Source: CAZIMM01 sp964540415 (GTDB lineage: Bacteria; Bacillota; Clostridia; Oscillospirales; Acutalibacteraceae). Taken from it: 8,284 nt of DNA. Of this stretch, positions 6,328-8,284 are shown piece after piece (position 1 is the first letter of the stretch; each line of letters starts with the position of its first letter). The notes under the pieces are model-generated. The model was not told the DNA's origin. It ran no database searches and saw only the letters and a list, made by a program, of their open reading frames with translations. A program made the translations under genes and the position numbers. Location: assembly GCA_964540415.1 (NCBI GenBank), contig CAZIMM010000092.1:1-8284 (forward strand), written 5' to 3'.

Positions 6328-7542
6328 ATGAATACGCTGTTCAGCTGCGCAAAACTGATTGTTGCTTTTTTGCTGTTGGCATTAACTGTATCCTGCGCCG
6401 CAAAGCAAAGCAGTTCTGACGAAAAAACTCACGCAACATCCGTAACTGTCCTCACAACAGTTTCTGCAACCGCACCGACGACTGTACCGATGACCGTACC
6501 GACGACTGTACCCACGACTGTACTAACAACCGCACCGACGACTATACCCAAAACCGCACCGATGACTACCCCCACAACCGTGACGACGACCGCAGCCACG
6601 ACATTGCCCAAAACAGCACCTGTGTCCGAAAAGGGCAAATATGAAATTGACGCGGACAGCGTAAGAAGCATTCGGGGAGCAACGGTGCTGCAAGCATGGA
6701 AAATCAACGAAGACGGTGTTGAAATTGAAATTCACAAGATAGCTTACGGCAGCAAAATCACCCAACATTTTGTAAAAAGCAAAGATAAATCAATTGACTA
6801 TTCAAAAACCGTCACCTATCAACCCGTGTGCAATGTGGCAATAATCACTTGCAGCCCAAACAGATTTCTGGTTGAAACTTCAAAAAAGCTTACAGGTAAA
6901 AATGTGAGCGGAGTGGAGACAATGGGCAAGGCGGCAGGGGCATTGATTGCTGTCAACGGCGAAGCAGGTTCAAGCTACAAAACGAATCACGCATCAACCG
7001 TACGCAACGGAAATGTTGTTGCAAGTTGTTCCGACAGCGACTCGAGGCGTGTGCGGCTGCTGATTTTCAATGACGGGAGAAAATGGTACACCGCGCCGGT
7101 TAACACGTCAAACACCTCCGCACTTATCAAAGACGGGCTGCTCAACACCTTGAGCTATCAGGACACGATGGTGCTCAACGGAAGAGAGGCAAACAAAAGT
7201 GACAGCTACTATGAAAACAGAACTGTTGTGGCTCAGATTAGTTCAGATAAGTACATACTTGCGGTAGGCGAATTTATGCCGAAGGATCGTTACGCGCAAA
7301 TTCTTTCCGGCTACGGTGCACAGGAGGCATATCTGCTCAACGGCGGCAATTGCGCACATATGTATGTGAAGGGCATAGGCAATGTGACGGGAACAAGAGC
7401 AACAAAGCTCAAGGATCTCAACAAGGTCAATGTTCATGAAACGGAGTTCTTTGCCGCAAACGGGATGCTCGGACTTAATGAGAGCGGAAAACAGAAGCTC
7501 GGAGGACCCTGTGCGGAAATTGATATTGTGTATGTAAAATAA
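6328..7542 (+). CDS. Lipoprotein with xPxT-repeat tether and NAGPA-like phosphodiester glycosidase domain
   Basis: The 404-residue protein begins with a lipoprotein signal peptide (hydrophobic 10-20, TVSC lipobox, Cys23; Thr at -3 is less usual than Leu). A Thr/Pro/Ala-rich tether of fourteen tetrapeptides follows (41-96), then an exported domain at about 105-404. The C-terminal part matches the phosphodiester glycosidase (NAGPA, PF09992) family: LIAVNGEAG (206-214), a second NGR at 284-286, ENRTVVAQ (296-303), a strand KYILAVGEF and LLNGGNCAHMYVKG (336-349), equivalent to the family's LDGGGSSxMxxNG. Asn338 stands where the family usually has Asp. Relatives cleave sugar-phosphodiester bonds, as in the human uncovering enzyme that removes GlcNAc from mannose-6-phosphate. 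The bacterial substrate is unknown, perhaps a wall glycan or exopolysaccharide. AAGGGGG (6315-6321), 6 nt upstream, supports the ATG. It has its own promoter and terminator, so it is monocistronic. Confidence 0.8.
   Translation: MNTLFSCAKLIVAFLLLALTVSCAAKQSSSDEKTHATSVTVLTTVSATAPTTVPMTVPTTVPTTVLTTAPTTIPKTAPMTTPTTVTTTAATTLPKTAPVSEKGKYEIDADSVRSIRGATVLQAWKINEDGVEIEIHKIAYGSKITQHFVKSKDKSIDYSKTVTYQPVCNVAIITCSPNRFLVETSKKLTGKNVSGVETMGKAAGALIAVNGEAGSSYKTNHASTVRNGNVVASCSDSDSRRVRLLIFNDGRKWYTAPVNTSNTSALIKDGLLNTLSYQDTMVLNGREANKSDSYYENRTVVAQISSDKYILAVGEFMPKDRYAQILSGYGAQEAYLLNGGNCAHMYVKGIGNVTGTRATKLKDLNKVNVHETEFFAANGMLGLNESGKQKLGGPCAEIDIVYVK
6448..6615 (+). repeat. Degenerate 12-bp tandem repeat encoding xPxT tetrapeptides (14 units)
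   Basis: Within the lipoprotein tether, fourteen consecutive 12-bp units encode tetrapeptides such as VPTT, APTT, VPMT, IPKT and LPKT. The commonest DNA unit is close to GTACCGACGACT. Units differ mainly at single bases (ACG/ATG, GTA/GCA). Because the repeat is a multiple of three, gain or loss of units would lengthen or shorten the tether without breaking the frame. Confidence 0.9.
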
Positions 7543-7556
7543 AACTTCAGGCACTT

Positions 7557-7590
7557 GCCGCTCCCTTGCAGTGAGGAGAGCGGCTTTTTT
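7557..7590 (+). terminator. Intrinsic terminator after the phosphodiester-glycosidase lipoprotein gene
   Basis: GCCGCTC (7557-7563) pairs perfectly with GAGCGGC (7578-7584). The stem extends inward by CCT/AGG across a one-base bulge and is followed directly by six T (7585-7590). The T run follows the hairpin only on the plus strand, so it acts on the plus-strand transcript ending at 7542. Confidence 0.9.
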
Positions 7591-7609
7591 GCGCCGCTTT
7601 GTATGGCTA

Positions 7610-7639
7610 AAGGGAGTCAAGCTGGTGCCTGACTCCCTT
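7610..7639. repeat. Perfect 10-bp inverted repeat between convergent genes
   Basis: AAGGGAGTCA (7610-7619) and TGACTCCCTT (7630-7639) flank a 10-nt loop. A transcript of either strand would fold into a stable hairpin. It is followed by TTTAGCC on the minus strand and by a T-poor sequence on the plus strand, so as a terminator it would fit the ABC permease transcript best, though weakly. It could also be a dispersed genomic palindrome. Confidence 0.7.
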
Positions 7640-7672
7640 CAGTTATTTGTATATAAAAAATTTGTGAAAAGC

Positions 7673-8284
7673 TTATTCGTTGCGCATTGCTTCGAGAGCG
7701 GAGATTTTGACCGCCTTGTTCGCCGGATACATTCCTGAGACGACACCGATTGCGCAGGAGAACGCCAGACCGAAAATTATGAGCCAGACCGGCATAACAG
7801 AAATGCGGCTGCCCGGGGTGAACATCATCTGCCATATGCTCATGTCGCCCTCCCCTTGGCTCATGCCGACAATCACATTTATCACGCATGAGACGGCAAA
7901 ACTCAGCACGCAACCGATGCCGCCCCCCATAAGTCCAATAAAGCCGGATTCAAACAGAAAAACCTTTCTGACATCACGCACATAGCAGCCGAGCGCTTTC
8001 ATCACGCCGATTTCCTTCGTCCTTTCGGAAACGGACATAATCATTGTGTTCGTAATTCCGATTGCGGCAACCAGCAGGCTGACTGCGCCTATGCCGCCCA
8101 GAGCAAGCTGAACCTTTGCCATTTCCTTGGCTGTCGATTCGCGCATGCTCTCCATGCTATCTGTGCCGAAGCCCATGTCGTCAATCGCGGTTTGAACTTC
8201 CGTGACGTTGGCAATGTCATCTGCCCGGACTGTCAGCCCGGAATAACTGATGTCTTTTCTTTTTTTGCCCAAAAACTTGTTCGC
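7673..8284 (-). CDS. MacB/FtsX-type ABC transporter permease, C-terminal fragment (cut by window edge)
   Basis: The frame is open from the window edge to TAA at 7675-7673, giving the last 203 residues of a larger protein; the start lies outside. The fragment holds the end of the extracytoplasmic domain and three membrane segments of the FtsX-like C-terminal domain. The first is the diagnostic ALGGIGAVSLLVAAIGITNTM followed by SVSERTKEIGVMKALG, the cytoplasmic coupling segment that contacts the ATPase. The second is FIGLMGGGIGCVLSFAVSCVI, and the third WLIIFGLAFSCAIGVVSGMYP with the closing PANKAVKISALEAMRNE tail. Members act with a MacB/LolD-type ATPase in export of peptides, antibiotics or lipoproteins, or in mechanotransmission. 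The substrate cannot be told from this part. The gene converges on the lipoprotein gene with 130 bp between their stop codons. Confidence 0.92.
   Translation of the reverse strand, partial: ANKFLGKKRKDISYSGLTVRADDIANVTEVQTAIDDMGFGTDSMESMRESTAKEMAKVQLALGGIGAVSLLVAAIGITNTMIMSVSERTKEIGVMKALGCYVRDVRKVFLFESGFIGLMGGGIGCVLSFAVSCVINVIVGMSQGEGDMSIWQMMFTPGSRISVMPVWLIIFGLAFSCAIGVVSGMYPANKAVKISALEAMRNE

Noticed and set aside
6429..6707. Minus-strand frame rich in Val-Gly repeats
   Set aside because: It is simply the complement of the 12-bp repeat in the lipoprotein tether.

Overview
The window looks like chromosomal DNA from a Gram-positive anaerobe of the Clostridia, most likely of the Ruminococcaceae/Oscillospirales type. 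The reasons are strong purine-rich Shine-Dalgarno sites, near-consensus sigma-A promoters with several TTG/GTG starts, three lipoproteins with Ser/Thr-rich tethers, and a DUF4358 lipoprotein next to an SGNH-hydrolase lipoprotein. The taxonomic call is inference from gene content. No mobile element, tRNA, rRNA or CRISPR array was seen.

Left part (1-4510, all minus strand). Transcription runs from cysK (O-acetylserine sulfhydrylase) towards position 1. After a short gap with its own good promoter comes a tightly coupled three-gene operon. It encodes a stand-alone membrane protein resembling the fructose-family PTS EIIC, a 597-residue protein with two propeller-like blades and a helical toroid-like domain, and the N-terminus of a family GH38 alpha-mannosidase that runs off the window. 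Both junctions in the operon are ATGA stop/start overlaps. The pairing of an EIIC with a GH38 enzyme recalls mngAB (2-O-mannosylglycerate uptake and cleavage) of E. coli. Here, however, the EIIC lacks its IIA/IIB domains and several signature residues, and the middle protein has no characterised counterpart that I know. This operon is the least explained and most interesting part of the window.

Middle part (4639-7542, plus strand). A divergent near-consensus promoter drives an SGNH/GDSL-like lipoprotein followed by a DUF4358 lipoprotein. A second strong promoter, with a perfect dyad over its -35 box, drives a third lipoprotein. That protein carries a 14-unit xPxT tetrapeptide tether and a C-terminal phosphodiester-glycosidase (NAGPA-like) domain. 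A clear intrinsic terminator ends this unit.

Right edge (7673-8284, minus strand). The C-terminal part of a MacB/FtsX-type ABC transporter permease enters from outside the window and converges on the lipoprotein unit. A perfect 10-bp inverted repeat lies in the 130-bp gap between them.

Taken together, the window encodes surface and uptake functions for glycans (alpha-mannosidase operon, exported esterase-like and glycosidase-like lipoproteins) around one housekeeping cysteine-biosynthesis gene. A functional link between the two glycan-related groups is not shown by the sequence.
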